DNA of 47,862 nt from assembly GCF_010994375.1 (NCBI RefSeq), contig NZ_WHMA01000022.1, forward strand, positions 1-47,862, given 5' to 3'. The notes below the pieces were generated by a model. That model made no database searches and was not told where the DNA came from. It was given only the letters and a program-made list of their open reading frames with translations. A program made the position numbers and the translations under genes. Shown in pieces: positions 1-8,460 of this stretch. This stretch comes from Halomonas sp. NO4 (GTDB taxonomy: Bacteria; Pseudomonadota; Gammaproteobacteria; Pseudomonadales; Halomonadaceae). Within the stretch, counting starts at the first letter, position 1, and every line of letters starts with the position of its first letter.

Positions 1-1
1 T

Positions 2-43
2 CTGGTTCTCATCCAGATTGTCGCTGGCTTCTCATCCAGATTG
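2..43. repeat. two-copy short repeat at left edge
   Basis: The unit TTCTCATCCAGATTG occurs twice (about 6-20 and 29-43), each preceded by CTGG, giving a period of about 23 nt. CTGG and CCAG within each unit are inverted, so each copy could form a tiny hairpin. It sits directly beside a transposase tail fragment and may be the end of a mobile element cut by the window edge; the element cannot be named from this much sequence. Confidence 0.5.
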
Positions 44-44
44 A

Positions 45-128
45 CGCGCTACACCGCCCGCCGCTCAAACACTTCCCGCGCCTCTCGCATGCCTCTCAGA
101 TGCCGCACCTGGTGGGCGGCGTGCCGTC
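45..128 (-). pseudogene. transposase C-terminal fragment (second copy)
   Basis: Read on the minus strand this stretch encodes a tail close to that of the larger transposase remnant at 838-1693: both contain the same HLRGMR segment followed by EVFERR. The nucleotide match covers about 70 bases (45-118 against 838-908) with scattered substitutions. Only the last 25 or so codons are present. The copy lies downstream of the toxin-antitoxin pair, so the pair is bracketed by two copies of the same tail in direct orientation. Confidence 0.6.
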
Positions 129-150
129 CACCCAAGGCTGAGAATGTTCT

Positions 151-444
151 TTATGCCAGATCACGCAGTGCTTCAGGGTGCTTCTCCGCCACTCGAAGCA
201 AAGTACGTGCGGTTCCAGTGGGCTCGCGGCGCCCCTGCTCCCAGCCACGCAGCGTACCAAGGCTTACATCCAGCAGGTCTGCAAACTCCTTCTGCGAAAG
301 CCCCATTCGATGGCGTACCTCAGCCGCTTTCGGCACCTCTACCTGAGTCTCGCGAGCCGCTTCGCCACGCTTCATCTGGCGTACTGACTCCAGCAACTTG
401 TTACCCAGCTCTTCACCGGTCATGACATCGGCGTCACGCATCAT
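151..444 (-). CDS. XRE-family antitoxin of a type II toxin-antitoxin pair
   Basis: A 97-residue protein with an N-terminal acidic arm and a C-terminal helix-turn-helix of the Cro/C1 (XRE) type: MGLSQKEFADLLDVSLGTL followed by RGWEQGRREPTG is a canonical HTH_3 recognition core. It should neutralise the toxin encoded just upstream and repress their shared promoter. The start at 444 (ATGATG) is chosen because AAGGAGG lies at 451-457, 6 nt upstream; longer frames lack such a site. It overlaps the toxin gene by 11 nt, implying translational coupling. Toxin-first order resembles HigBA/NadS-type pairs. The family is clear; the exact subfamily is not. Confidence 0.85.
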   Translation of the reverse strand: MMRDADVMTGEELGNKLLESVRQMKRGEAARETQVEVPKAAEVRHRMGLSQKEFADLLDVSLGTLRGWEQGRREPTGTARTLLRVAEKHPEALRDLA

Positions 445-748
445 CGAGCGCCTCCTTGATCTGCCTGAGGATATGGGCCGGGATGTTGCCCCGGACGGAC
501 TTGGCATAGATTACCAGCAGCCAGATCTTCCCATTCGCCAAGCGGTTATAGTGAATCACTCGTACACCGCCGCGCTTACCGCTATTCTCCCGCTGCCAAC
601 GCACCTTGCGGCAACCACCAGAGCCAGGAATCACAGGGCCCGCCTCAGGGTTCATCGCCAGCCATTCATAAAACTCGCCTCGTTCGTCCTCATCCCAGAG
701 AGCGTCGGCGTCCTTGGTGAATATTTCGGTTTCGGCGATGGTGTACAT
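434..748 (-). CDS. RelE/HigB-like toxin
   Basis: A 104-residue protein that looks like a RelE/ParE-superfamily toxin of the RelE/HigB type, a group whose members usually cleave mRNA on the ribosome. Supporting features are the N-terminal TEIFTKDADAL segment, the core GGCRKVRWQ...GKRGGVRVIHY, in which basic residues sit on the central sheet, and the IWLLVIYAKS strand near the C-terminus. Length is normal for the family. It begins with ATG at 748 and ends inside the antitoxin start. The pair is complete and flanked by transposase debris, so it was probably acquired with or beside a mobile element. mRNA cleavage is inferred from the family. Confidence 0.85.
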   Translation of the reverse strand: MYTIAETEIFTKDADALWDEDERGEFYEWLAMNPEAGPVIPGSGGCRKVRWQRENSGKRGGVRVIHYNRLANGKIWLLVIYAKSVRGNIPAHILRQIKEALDDA

Positions 749-754
749 GCTTCA

Positions 755-783
755 AAGGTACGTCATTGACGCACACAAAGCAA
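755..783 (-). promoter_or_regulatory. candidate toxin-antitoxin promoter and operator
   Basis: On the minus strand TTGCTT (783-778) and TACCTT (760-755) are separated by 17 nt, a plausible sigma-70 promoter just upstream of the toxin start. Between them lies the palindrome CGTCA-T-TGACG (761-771), well placed for repression by the antitoxin. The -10 match is modest and the leader would be only a few bases long. Confidence 0.4.
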
Positions 784-837
784 CACGAAATCACACGTTC
801 CCACCGCGTTGACACCAAGAAGCTGTTGGGGCCAACC

Positions 838-1693
838 GGCTCACGCCACCCGCCGCTCGAACACCTCCCACGCCGCTCGCATGCCTCTCAGATGCCGCAC
901 CTGGCGGGCGGCGCAGCAGATGGTGAGGCTGGCGGGCGTACCCACCGAGCTGCCGAAGCGCTTGAGCAGCGTAGTGGAGGCGGCAATGAAGGCTTCCGGC
1001 TCGATGTTCAGGCGCTTCAGCAGCCTGGGTACTCGCTCGGCGATGGCGCCGCGCTTGTCCGGGCGCTGACAACGGCCGGCGGTCTCGACCAGTTCCAGAT
1101 AGTCCTCCAAGCTGAAAGGGATGGCGCTGGGGAGCTGCGCCGTGGCGTCGAAGGGCATCAAAGGTTGAAGCGGCAGCGAATCGCACCAGGCCGGCACGTT
1201 GGCTGCCGCGGGCGGCGCTGCCTCATCCTCTCCCTCCGGCGCCACATGCTCTGCCTCTGGCGCCAGCGCGGCGACACGCTCGGCCACCGAGGTGTGTTCA
1301 CTGGTCTCCGGCGTCTCGGCAATGCCGGCTCGAATCGGGTTCAAGTCGACTAGGCCATGGCGCTGAGGATCGCCGCCTCGTCGAGCAGCGCCTGGCTCTT
1401 GAAGCGCCCCTCCCAGAAGCGCCCCTTCACGCCATCCTCGGCGTTGGCCTGGCGAGCGATGGATTCGTTGAGCACCCGCATGAACCAGGAGATATCCGCC
1501 AGCCGCTCGCGATGAAGTGGCCGCCCACTGCGCCACGGCCTGGCGCATCCCCGGCGTCAGCCCCTCCCCGCCGCTCTCCAGATGCCACACCTGCAGCGGG
1601 CCGGTGAATAGCGATGTCCAACTGATGCAAGCAATCGGCGATCCAGCTGCGGCGATGCTCATGCAGCCTTTGTCGTTGAAGAAGAAAGCGCAT
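838..1693 (-). pseudogene. decayed Y1 (IS200/REP-associated type) transposase
   Basis: Pieces of a Y1-type transposase are readable in different frames on the minus strand. A start-proximal HEHRRSWIAD segment (about 1655) is followed without the expected catalytic HUH block by SLFTGPLQV (about 1605). Next comes [20 protein letters not shown] (about 1480-1425) and [13 protein letters not shown], then an in-frame TAG at 1350-1352 where one base of a TAC codon appears lost, and VDLNPIRAGIAETPETSEHT in another frame. The remainder to about 841 is open. At least two frameshifts, one stop and an internal deletion removing the HUH motif mean it cannot be active. It starts only a few bases beyond the glycosyltransferase stop codon. 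Confidence 0.75.
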
Positions 1694-1699
1694 GCAGCC

Positions 1700-4600
1700 T
1701 CACTGCGGCTGCTTGGCATACTGCTCCCACACAGCAGCCACAGCTTCCTTGTTCACATCTTTTCCTATTTTGAAAAGGCCTGCTGACTCAACCCGTTCTA
1801 CAACCTCCAAGAACTCAAGCACTACATGGTAGATGGGCCGATTCCAAAAATCATGGATAAAAATCCTAGCTTCTTTTGTCTCTTTTGAATTATCTAATAT
1901 ATGCTGAATCGCTGCCATTGTGCACGCAACGCGGAAACGGCCGTCCACCAAGATCAGGTCAAACGACTGCTTATGGGCATGAATCGCCTGGCTATAATCC
2001 GGAAAACTTTCCGAATGCTTCATTGAGACCGGAAATCCCCACTCCTTTGTCGGCCCAATATCCACAACTTCGACCTTACAATTCTCCCCCAACTTAGCTT
2101 TCAATGCATTCACCCAGTTGGCATCACTCTCCACCCCGTACGCTATCAGCCCCTGATCCACCGCCCAGACCGTTGAACCGCCAGAGCCAAATTCAAAATA
2201 ATGCTTCGCCCGAGAGAGCGAATTCATGAAAAGATCACGCTCCGCTGAAGACATGAAGGGCGCTTGAGGAACTTTAAATTCTGATACTCCATGCGCAACT
2301 CCTGAAGACTCTTTACCCTCTTCTTCAGCTTCTATCTCTTTTCCTTTCTCTGATTCTCCAGCAAGTGGCTGCATCAACCCCTCAGCCACCAGATATTGTT
2401 TCGCCTTTCTACCATCCACTGAAGACAACAGCAGATAAGCCATATCCTTGATACCGAAGATCGCATGTAGCAAAAAAGCCAACTTAATGCGCTGACCATC
2501 TACTAGGTCTACTATTCTTGCATAACTGGGAATAAACATTGCATCGGCGGCTACAAGATCGCTTGCCTGGCGTTCTTCCAATGGAACGCTTTCAGGTAGA
2601 TGGCTGACATGCTGCCTGTCATTGAAGCGATAGAAGCGGAAGCCGTGACGAGCCATCCAGTGGCTCACTTCGGCAAAGTTGGGCTGTCGCTCGTGAGTGT
2701 GCTGAAAGGCGATACGCACCTGGATCAGCAAGGTATCTTTGAGCGCATCTTCACCGTGCTCCAGAATGGCCATCGCATCGCTCAGCTCATCGAGAATCAG
2801 CCAGTCGAGGCTTTCCAGACCCTCAATGCTGTCCAGAGCGACGGTATTGATAGGCAGTTGGGCCAGCACCTTCGCTCTCTGTATGTTCGAACTGAACTGC
2901 TGCTCCTGTGGCAGCGGTTCCAAGGTGCTGCTCATGGCCGGGTCCAGACAGGCATGCAGCGTCGCCGGCCGACCATCTCCCAGTGACGCATGGGGAAAGA
3001 GCTGGACGTCGTCGCTACTTTCAAACTGGCTTGCATCCGCCACTCGGCTAGCCGGATCGAAGACCACCACCCCGAAGGCATCAAGGTGTCTCAATCGTTC
3101 GAAACCCTGTTCACGGACCAGCTTGGCGCTGTTATCGATAACCACGATCTTGCCCGGCAGTTGCCAGTGGAACCCCTCCTTGGTTTTCGCATTCGCGGCA
3201 GGAGACGCCGTGGCGGTTTCCGGGATATCAATGGCGACGGGGTGGGCTTCTCCCTCGAACCAGGCCTCCCCTGCCTTGTTGAAGGTCAGCGCAGTGGGCG
3301 TCTTTCCTTCACAGTGGCGCTGCCAGATAGCGCGTAAGGCCTTGAGAAGGTGACGGGCAAAGCGAGGTGCATCGCAGACGGGTGAGTCAAGAAGTTGCTG
3401 TCGCAGCCCTTGACGGATCAGTGCCAGGCTATCCAGATCCCCGGCGAGTTCAATCACTCGCTGGCGATACTCGTCCCAGTCATCCGCCACCAGCTCCGGC
3501 AGGCCCGCATTGACTAGGTGAGTGGCACTATGGCGCCCGGCGAAGCTAGGCCCAGGCAGGGTTACCACGGGCACGCCCATATAGAGCGCCTCACAGGTGG
3601 TCAAACCGCCAGAATATGGCCACGGATCAAGGGCGATATCCACACTGCGGTAGGTGGCTACTAGTTCCTTGTGGGGAACCGGCCCCTCCAACAGCACACG
3701 CTCGCGGTCGATACCCTGCTCTTCCATAAAAGCATGCAGCCGTTCGCAATAATTCGTATCGGTAAACTGCCCCCCCTTGAGCAGCAACCGTGACTGTGGC
3801 AACTCATGCATCAGGACCGACCACTGCTCCAGCAGCACCTCATTGATCTTCGCCGGATTATTGAAACACCCGAGGGTGATATAGCCATTGCTGAGTGCCG
3901 GCAGCAATCCGGGCTCATCATTCAGATGGTGAGGCGGCGTATAGCAGATATAGTCATCGGGCAAACGGATCAGCTTCTCAAAGTAGTAATCATCTACCCC
4001 CTTGGGTGTCTCTACTTCGTCTGAGAGCAGATAGTCGACAGCTTCGAGCCCTGTTGTGTTGAAGAGCCCGCCCACCCATTTGACGATTAGGGGCGCCGGC
4101 TCTTCCGCAATCACTGGCAGGCGACTGCCCGAGGTGTGCCCGGTCATGTCGATCAGGATATCGATGGCATCATCACGCACCATCCGTGCCAGCTCCGCAT
4201 CCGGGGTATGCGGAACCTCGCGCCACCGATACATCAGGGACTTAAGACGGCGTGCCGTGGCATCATTTACCAGACTGTCGGAATAGGCATAGAGCAGAAA
4301 CTGTCCCGACGACAAATGCTCCAGAGCACCGAGGATCATCTGCCCGACCGGGTGGGTCTTGAGACCTGCCGAGATCAAGCCGATTCGCAGGGGGCGTGCA
4401 ACCGTCTTCTCAGTAGAGGGGCGTGACGGAATTTCCGCTGGCGCATACCGCTGCTGCCACTGTTTACCAATAGCAAAAAGTGCATCAGCGTCATGTTGTG
4501 GATTGTAGTGGGCAGTGAAGTAATAGTTGGAAAAAGAAAGCCATGCATCGGGCCTAAGGTCGATGGCTCGCTGATAGAACTCCTCGGCCTCATCAAAACG

Positions 4601-5215
4601 GCCCATGGTTCCGTAAAGATTGGCCAAGTTGGTCAAAACGCCCGCAGCTTTGGGGTACTGTGCGACAAGTGGCTCCAGCACGGCCAGCGCCTGGTCGTAC
4701 TCGCGCCGTTCAACCAATACCGTGGCCTTGCGCATCTTGGCCAGCAAGGCGTCCGGCAGGCTCTCCAGGGAACGCTCATAGTAATCTAGAGCCTGGTCAT
4801 GGCGGCCACGCTGCTGATGGATTCCCGCCAAGTGCATGTTGGCCTGATAGTTGTCGGGGGCATCCGCCAAGGCCCGAGCAAGACAGTCCTCGGCTTCCTT
4901 ATAGCGACCTAGTTGTTGGAGTGTCTTGCCTAGGCTGGTCAGAGCTTCGTTATTATCCGGCTGAAGCTCGAGGGCCTGCTGCAGAGGCGCCACGGCGCTC
5001 TGAGGGTCGCCGGATTCCATCAATGCCGTGCCTAGTGACTTCCAGCCAAATGAGGCTCGGGGATAGCGCTCGGTGATCTCCCGCGCCAGTTCCACAGCCG
5101 TTTCCAGCCGCTTGGCCCGGTAGTGTTCGAGGAAACGAGTCGCCAAGCGCTCAAGCTGGGCTTCACGCGCTTGGCGGTTCAATTTCAAAGGGGGGCGGCG
5201 CTTAGGCTTGGGCAT
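1700..5215 (-). CDS. TPR/OGT-like (GT41) glycosyltransferase with methyltransferase-like tail; probable flagellin glycosylation enzyme
   Basis: The 1171-residue protein has tetratricopeptide repeats at about 25-235, a GT41 (O-GlcNAc transferase/SPINDLY) domain at about 275-635 and two further domains. In the GT domain, KTHPVGQ (His288) matches the OGT base histidine region, FNNPAKI (Lys456) the nucleotide-sugar binding lysine, and DPWPYSGGLTT then EALYMGVPVVTLPG the donor site. Residues 685-865 resemble an FkbM methyltransferase fold without its glycine-rich SAM loop. Residues 985-1165 carry a separate SAM-type motif, YFEFGSGGST, with VESD and DLILVDGRFR. The start at 5215 has GGGAGAGGAG upstream. 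It lies directly downstream of fliC on the same strand, pointing to flagellin as acceptor; the sugar and the role of the tail are unknown. The 3' part is more A/T-rich. Confidence 0.85.
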   Translation of the reverse strand: MPKPKRRPPLKLNRQAREAQLERLATRFLEHYRAKRLETAVELAREITERYPRASFGWKSLGTALMESGDPQSAVAPLQQALELQPDNNEALTSLGKTLQQLGRYKEAEDCLARALADAPDNYQANMHLAGIHQQRGRHDQALDYYERSLESLPDALLAKMRKATVLVERREYDQALAVLEPLVAQYPKAAGVLTNLANLYGTMGRFDEAEEFYQRAIDLRPDAWLSFSNYYFTAHYNPQHDADALFAIGKQWQQRYAPAEIPSRPSTEKTVARPLRIGLISAGLKTHPVGQMILGALEHLSSGQFLLYAYSDSLVNDATARRLKSLMYRWREVPHTPDAELARMVRDDAIDILIDMTGHTSGSRLPVIAEEPAPLIVKWVGGLFNTTGLEAVDYLLSDEVETPKGVDDYYFEKLIRLPDDYICYTPPHHLNDEPGLLPALSNGYITLGCFNNPAKINEVLLEQWSVLMHELPQSRLLLKGGQFTDTNYCERLHAFMEEQGIDRERVLLEGPVPHKELVATYRSVDIALDPWPYSGGLTTCEALYMGVPVVTLPGPSFAGRHSATHLVNAGLPELVADDWDEYRQRVIELAGDLDSLALIRQGLRQQLLDSPVCDAPRFARHLLKALRAIWQRHCEGKTPTALTFNKAGEAWFEGEAHPVAIDIPETATASPAANAKTKEGFHWQLPGKIVVIDNSAKLVREQGFERLRHLDAFGVVVFDPASRVADASQFESSDDVQLFPHASLGDGRPATLHACLDPAMSSTLEPLPQEQQFSSNIQRAKVLAQLPINTVALDSIEGLESLDWLILDELSDAMAILEHGEDALKDTLLIQVRIAFQHTHERQPNFAEVSHWMARHGFRFYRFNDRQHVSHLPESVPLEERQASDLVAADAMFIPSYARIVDLVDGQRIKLAFLLHAIFGIKDMAYLLLSSVDGRKAKQYLVAEGLMQPLAGESEKGKEIEAEEEGKESSGVAHGVSEFKVPQAPFMSSAERDLFMNSLSRAKHYFEFGSGGSTVWAVDQGLIAYGVESDANWVNALKAKLGENCKVEVVDIGPTKEWGFPVSMKHSESFPDYSQAIHAHKQSFDLILVDGRFRVACTMAAIQHILDNSKETKEARIFIHDFWNRPIYHVVLEFLEVVERVESAGLFKIGKDVNKEAVAAVWEQYAKQPQ

Positions 5216-5282
5216 GTCACTCCTCTCCCGGCTGTTGTGACGATGGGTGTCATGCTACCAACTCGGATTGAGTGTAAAGCCA

Positions 5283-5314
5283 CGAAAAACGGGATAGCCG
5301 ATGGCTATCCCGTT
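5283..5314 (-). terminator. rho-independent terminator after fliC
   Basis: A perfect 12-bp stem (5288-5299 with 5303-5314, loop of 3) is followed on the minus strand by a run of T. It lies 26 nt past the fliC stop codon, so it should separate fliC from the glycosyltransferase gene. Confidence 0.8.
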
Positions 5315-5340
5315 CCTTGAGCCCACAAAGTGGCCTGAAC

Positions 5341-6555
5341 TTATCCCAGCAGAGAGAGGACGTTCTGCGGTGTCTGGTTGGCCTGGGCGAGTACCGAGGT
5401 ACCAGCCTGCTGCAGTATCTGAGCACGGGTCATATTGGCCACCTCAGAAGCGTAATCGGCATCCTCGATGCGGGAGCGCGCCGCCGAGAGGTTGGTCTCG
5501 TTGGTCTGCAAGTTGGTGATCGCGGACTCGAAGCGGTTCTGGATGGCACCCAGATCGGAACGCAGACTATCCACCTGATTCAGTGACTTGTCAAGCGTAG
5601 ACAGCTCACTGCTCCGTTCGAAGGTCAGGTTGGCAAGATTCTGCTTAATATTATCCTCACCAGTACCAGTGGCATCGAAGCTCAAGGAGCCAGATGCGAT
5701 AACGGTTGCATCATCAGCCTCCAGTGCCATATAGACCTCATTTGTGGCAGAGCTTGCATCAATGCGCATGCCCTGCTCGGCCAGGCTCTCGACCTCACTG
5801 TCGGTCAGCTCGGTACCATCGATGTTGAGCTTGGTATAGAGGGTGCCATTATCATCGATATATGTCGTGGTGCCCCCGCTAACGGCCGTTCCACTATCCA
5901 GACCGAAGTCAGCACCGGTGAGAGCTGAGTTGGCGGTAAAACTTGCAACCGCAGTAGAACTTTCCACAAGCTCGTTGGCATCTGCCAGATCGGCAGCACT
6001 CGTCGTGGCCGCCGCTGCTCCCTCCGGGCCGGAGACATTGAACTTGTTAAGGCCCAGAGTTTCGGCATCGATCTTCTCCAGTGAGACATCGATGGTTTCG
6101 CCATCGTTAGCACCCACCTGGATAGAGAGTGTCGTGTCGCTGGCCAACACTTTGGTGCCGTTGAAGTCTGTCTCTTCGGAGATACGGTTGATCTCGTTGA
6201 GGCGCTGATTGATCTCGCCCTGGATGGACTTCAGGTCATCCTGAGAGTTGGTGTCGTTCTGGGCCTGAACGGAGAGCTCGCGGACACGCTGCAGGTTGTC
6301 GTTGACCTGGTTCAGCGCGCCTTCTGCCGTCTGGGCGACAGAGATACCGTCGTTGGCATTACGCTGCGCCTGAGACAGGCCGGTGATCTGGGCGCTCATA
6401 CGGTTGGCGATGGCCTGGCCGGCGGCATCGTCCTTGGCACTGTTGATGCGCAGGCCGGAGGACAGGCGCTCCATGGAGGTGGACAGCGCGTTCTGGCTCT
6501 TTTGCAGGTTCTGCTGACCGATCATCGAGGTGATGTTGGTATTGATCACGGACAT
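5341..6555 (-). CDS. fliC: flagellin
   Basis: A 404-residue flagellin, the filament subunit exported through the flagellar type III apparatus. The N-terminal D0/D1 signature is complete (INTNITSMIGQQNLQKSQ, then LSSGLRINSAKDDAAGQA), and the C-terminus has SRIEDADYASEVANM and ends NVLSLLG, as expected for polymerising flagellins. The centre (about 165-300) is Ala/Thr/Ser-rich and variable, the surface-exposed part and likely glycan acceptor. AAGGA lies 10 nt upstream of the ATG. A sigma-28 promoter (6662-6688) and a terminator (5283-5314) make it monocistronic. It is divergent from a second, quite different flagellin gene. Confidence 0.97.
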   Translation of the reverse strand: MSVINTNITSMIGQQNLQKSQNALSTSMERLSSGLRINSAKDDAAGQAIANRMSAQITGLSQAQRNANDGISVAQTAEGALNQVNDNLQRVRELSVQAQNDTNSQDDLKSIQGEINQRLNEINRISEETDFNGTKVLASDTTLSIQVGANDGETIDVSLEKIDAETLGLNKFNVSGPEGAAAATTSAADLADANELVESSTAVASFTANSALTGADFGLDSGTAVSGGTTTYIDDNGTLYTKLNIDGTELTDSEVESLAEQGMRIDASSATNEVYMALEADDATVIASGSLSFDATGTGEDNIKQNLANLTFERSSELSTLDKSLNQVDSLRSDLGAIQNRFESAITNLQTNETNLSAARSRIEDADYASEVANMTRAQILQQAGTSVLAQANQTPQNVLSLLG

Positions 6556-6661
6556 GAGATCATTCCTTCTACGTTGGGGGCTCCATTGGCGGGCCCGCTG
6601 GGATTATGCTTGGCCCAGCGTTCCGGGCCTGCCGCAACGGCGCCGTTGGCCGTTACCCTGA

Positions 6662-6708
6662 ATAACGGCGGAGCGCGGGGAGACTTTAGGGTGAGGGCGA
6701 AAAAAAAA
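6662..6708 (-). promoter_or_regulatory. sigma-28 (FliA) promoter of fliC
   Basis: Minus strand: TAAA (6688-6685), 15 nt, GCCGTTAT (6669-6662), matching the enteric consensus TAAA-N15-GCCGATAA at 10 of 12 positions. Immediately upstream is a run of nine T (6708-6700) that could serve as an UP-like element. It lies about 105 nt before the fliC start. Confidence 0.8.
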
Positions 6709-6927
6709 TGCGGCCCTCGGCTTGACACTGCACGGCCCGCCAGAAAAGCGGGCTGCCTGCTTCCTACCAAGCTACGTAGACACCCATTCCCGTAAGCGTC
6801 ATAAAGCCGTGACCAGGAACTCAGCCACCTGGCCAAGGGCCTAGCGGCTGTGGCTCGCCATGCCTCTGCGCCCCACCATTCATTGTGCCGAAACGGGCTT
6901 CAGCTTACTTTGCTCCTGCACCCACCC

Positions 6928-6954
6928 TAAAGTTTCATTCGGCCAGGCCGATCA
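6928..6954 (+). promoter_or_regulatory. sigma-28 (FliA) promoter of the second flagellin
   Basis: TAAA (6928-6931), 15 nt, GCCGATCA (6947-6954), 36 nt before the flagellin ATG at 6990. The stretch between this site and the fliC promoter (about 6709-6927) holds no gene; a small hairpin (6735-6740 with 6748-6753) is the only structure seen. Confidence 0.8.
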
Positions 6955-6989
6955 TAAGATGGAGATGACGCATACAGCAGGGACGCCGG

Positions 6990-8438
6990 ATGACTTCGAT
7001 CCATACCAACATCACCGCCTTGACCGGCCAGCAGAATCAGCGCAAGTCACAGTCTGACCTGAGCACGGCCATGGAGCGGCTCTCCTCCGGCCTGCGCATT
7101 AACAGCGCCAAGGACGACGCCGCCGGGCTTGCCATCAGCAACCGCATGGAAACCAACCTGCGCGCCAATGATGCCGTCAGCAAGGGACTCAATGACGGCA
7201 TTAGCCTGATGCAGACCGCCGAAGGCGCACTGGATGGCATCAATGGCTTGTTGCAGCGGGGGCGCCAGCTGGCGCTGCAAGCAGCCAGCGATACGCTCTC
7301 CAGCGAAGACCGCAGCGCCATTCACAACGAGTTCCTGCAAATCGTAGAGGAAGTCGACCGCATCGCGATGGACACCCAGGCCTTCGAGAAACACCTCTTG
7401 GCACCGACATCGCAACGGCAAGAGGTGACCGAGCTAGGAAATACCAAGACTATCAAGAACGCCCTTCAGGTTGCCAAGGGAGCCTGGGACAATGGGCGCT
7501 CATCGGGTACTGACCCGATCGGTTTCATTCCCAAAGGCACGACCAATTTAGTGATCGAGATAAATTCGCTCGGTGCCGATGATGATATTCAACTCTTCAC
7601 CCGCAACGGTGCTCACTTGGTCGGCACCCCAATGGTAGAGGGTGACTCGAATGCCACCGACGCTACCTGGACAGCGCGAGGCATCACTACAGAGCAAGAT
7701 ATGAAAGATGATCTGCTCAACGAGGCCAATGGATTCAGCGATCAGGTCGCTTATGATGGCTCGTCGCTATTTCACAACACCAGCCACTACGATGCTACCG
7801 GCGGAGCAACGCGCACCGTTGCCGGCATGGAGATCACCTACAGCGGCGACGGAGACTGGCACGATAACGTAATCAACGATGGAAACAATTCACCCTATCC
7901 TTCCACAGCTTATGAGAGGGTCTTAATTCAAGAAGTCAAAGAGCCTCTCTTCCTCGCCGTCACGGGCAGTGGCAGCTACGATATGATGGTCGATTGGGAC
8001 CATATGCCAGATGGACCGCCCAAACACCCCACCAGCACGCCTACTGATATCGTGATGAGCGCAAACAGCGGCGACAAGGCCAACAAACTCACCATCGAGC
8101 CGACGCCGGCTGACAGCCAGACCTTGGGACTTGACGAGATCAGCTTGAGCACAGGGCAAGGCGCCAGCGCGGCACTTGGTGCTCTTGATGACGCCTTGGC
8201 CAAGGTCGATGAGTACCGCAGCCATTATGGGGCGCTCAACAACCGCTTTGATAGTGCTATCGACAACCTGACTCAACAGAGCATCAGTACGGAAGCCGCG
8301 CAGTCTCGCATCCTGGATGCTGATTATGCCGTTGAGACTGCCAACATGATGAAGGTTCAGATCCTGCAACAAGCGGGGCAGAGCCTGCTGGCCCAAGCCA
8401 ACCAACTGCCGCAGACGGCACTGACGCTGCTGGGCTGA
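6990..8438 (+). CDS. second flagellin with novel central domain
   Basis: A 482-residue flagellin paralogue. The N-terminal 1-140 (LSSGLRINSAKDDAAGLA) and C-terminal 372-482 (SRILDADYAVETANM, ending ALTLLG) polymerisation domains are intact. The central 150-370 insert is unlike that of fliC: residues 187-213 (LVIEINSLGADDDIQLFTRN) and 318-336 (EPLFLAVTGSGSYDMMVDW) resemble first and last strands of a pre-peptidase C-terminal (PPC)-like beta sandwich. It is rich in Asp, with His and Trp, and has no Cys. GCAGGGA precedes the ATG. It has its own sigma-28 promoter and terminator and is transcribed away from fliC. It could be a minor or alternative filament subunit; the PPC-like call is inference. 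Confidence 0.93.
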   Translation: MTSIHTNITALTGQQNQRKSQSDLSTAMERLSSGLRINSAKDDAAGLAISNRMETNLRANDAVSKGLNDGISLMQTAEGALDGINGLLQRGRQLALQAASDTLSSEDRSAIHNEFLQIVEEVDRIAMDTQAFEKHLLAPTSQRQEVTELGNTKTIKNALQVAKGAWDNGRSSGTDPIGFIPKGTTNLVIEINSLGADDDIQLFTRNGAHLVGTPMVEGDSNATDATWTARGITTEQDMKDDLLNEANGFSDQVAYDGSSLFHNTSHYDATGGATRTVAGMEITYSGDGDWHDNVINDGNNSPYPSTAYERVLIQEVKEPLFLAVTGSGSYDMMVDWDHMPDGPPKHPTSTPTDIVMSANSGDKANKLTIEPTPADSQTLGLDEISLSTGQGASAALGALDDALAKVDEYRSHYGALNNRFDSAIDNLTQQSISTEAAQSRILDADYAVETANMMKVQILQQAGQSLLAQANQLPQTALTLLG

Positions 8439-8460
8439 GCCGGCCGCCTGAGTAAACAGA

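Noticed and set aside
6735..6753. Hairpin between the two flagellin promoters as a terminator
   Set aside because: Only 6 bp and no T run on either side; no transcript is expected to end there.
7763..7800. Flagellinolysin-type zinc protease site in the second flagellin
   Set aside because: HNTSHYDAT contains two His but no HExxH motif, so protease activity is not supported.
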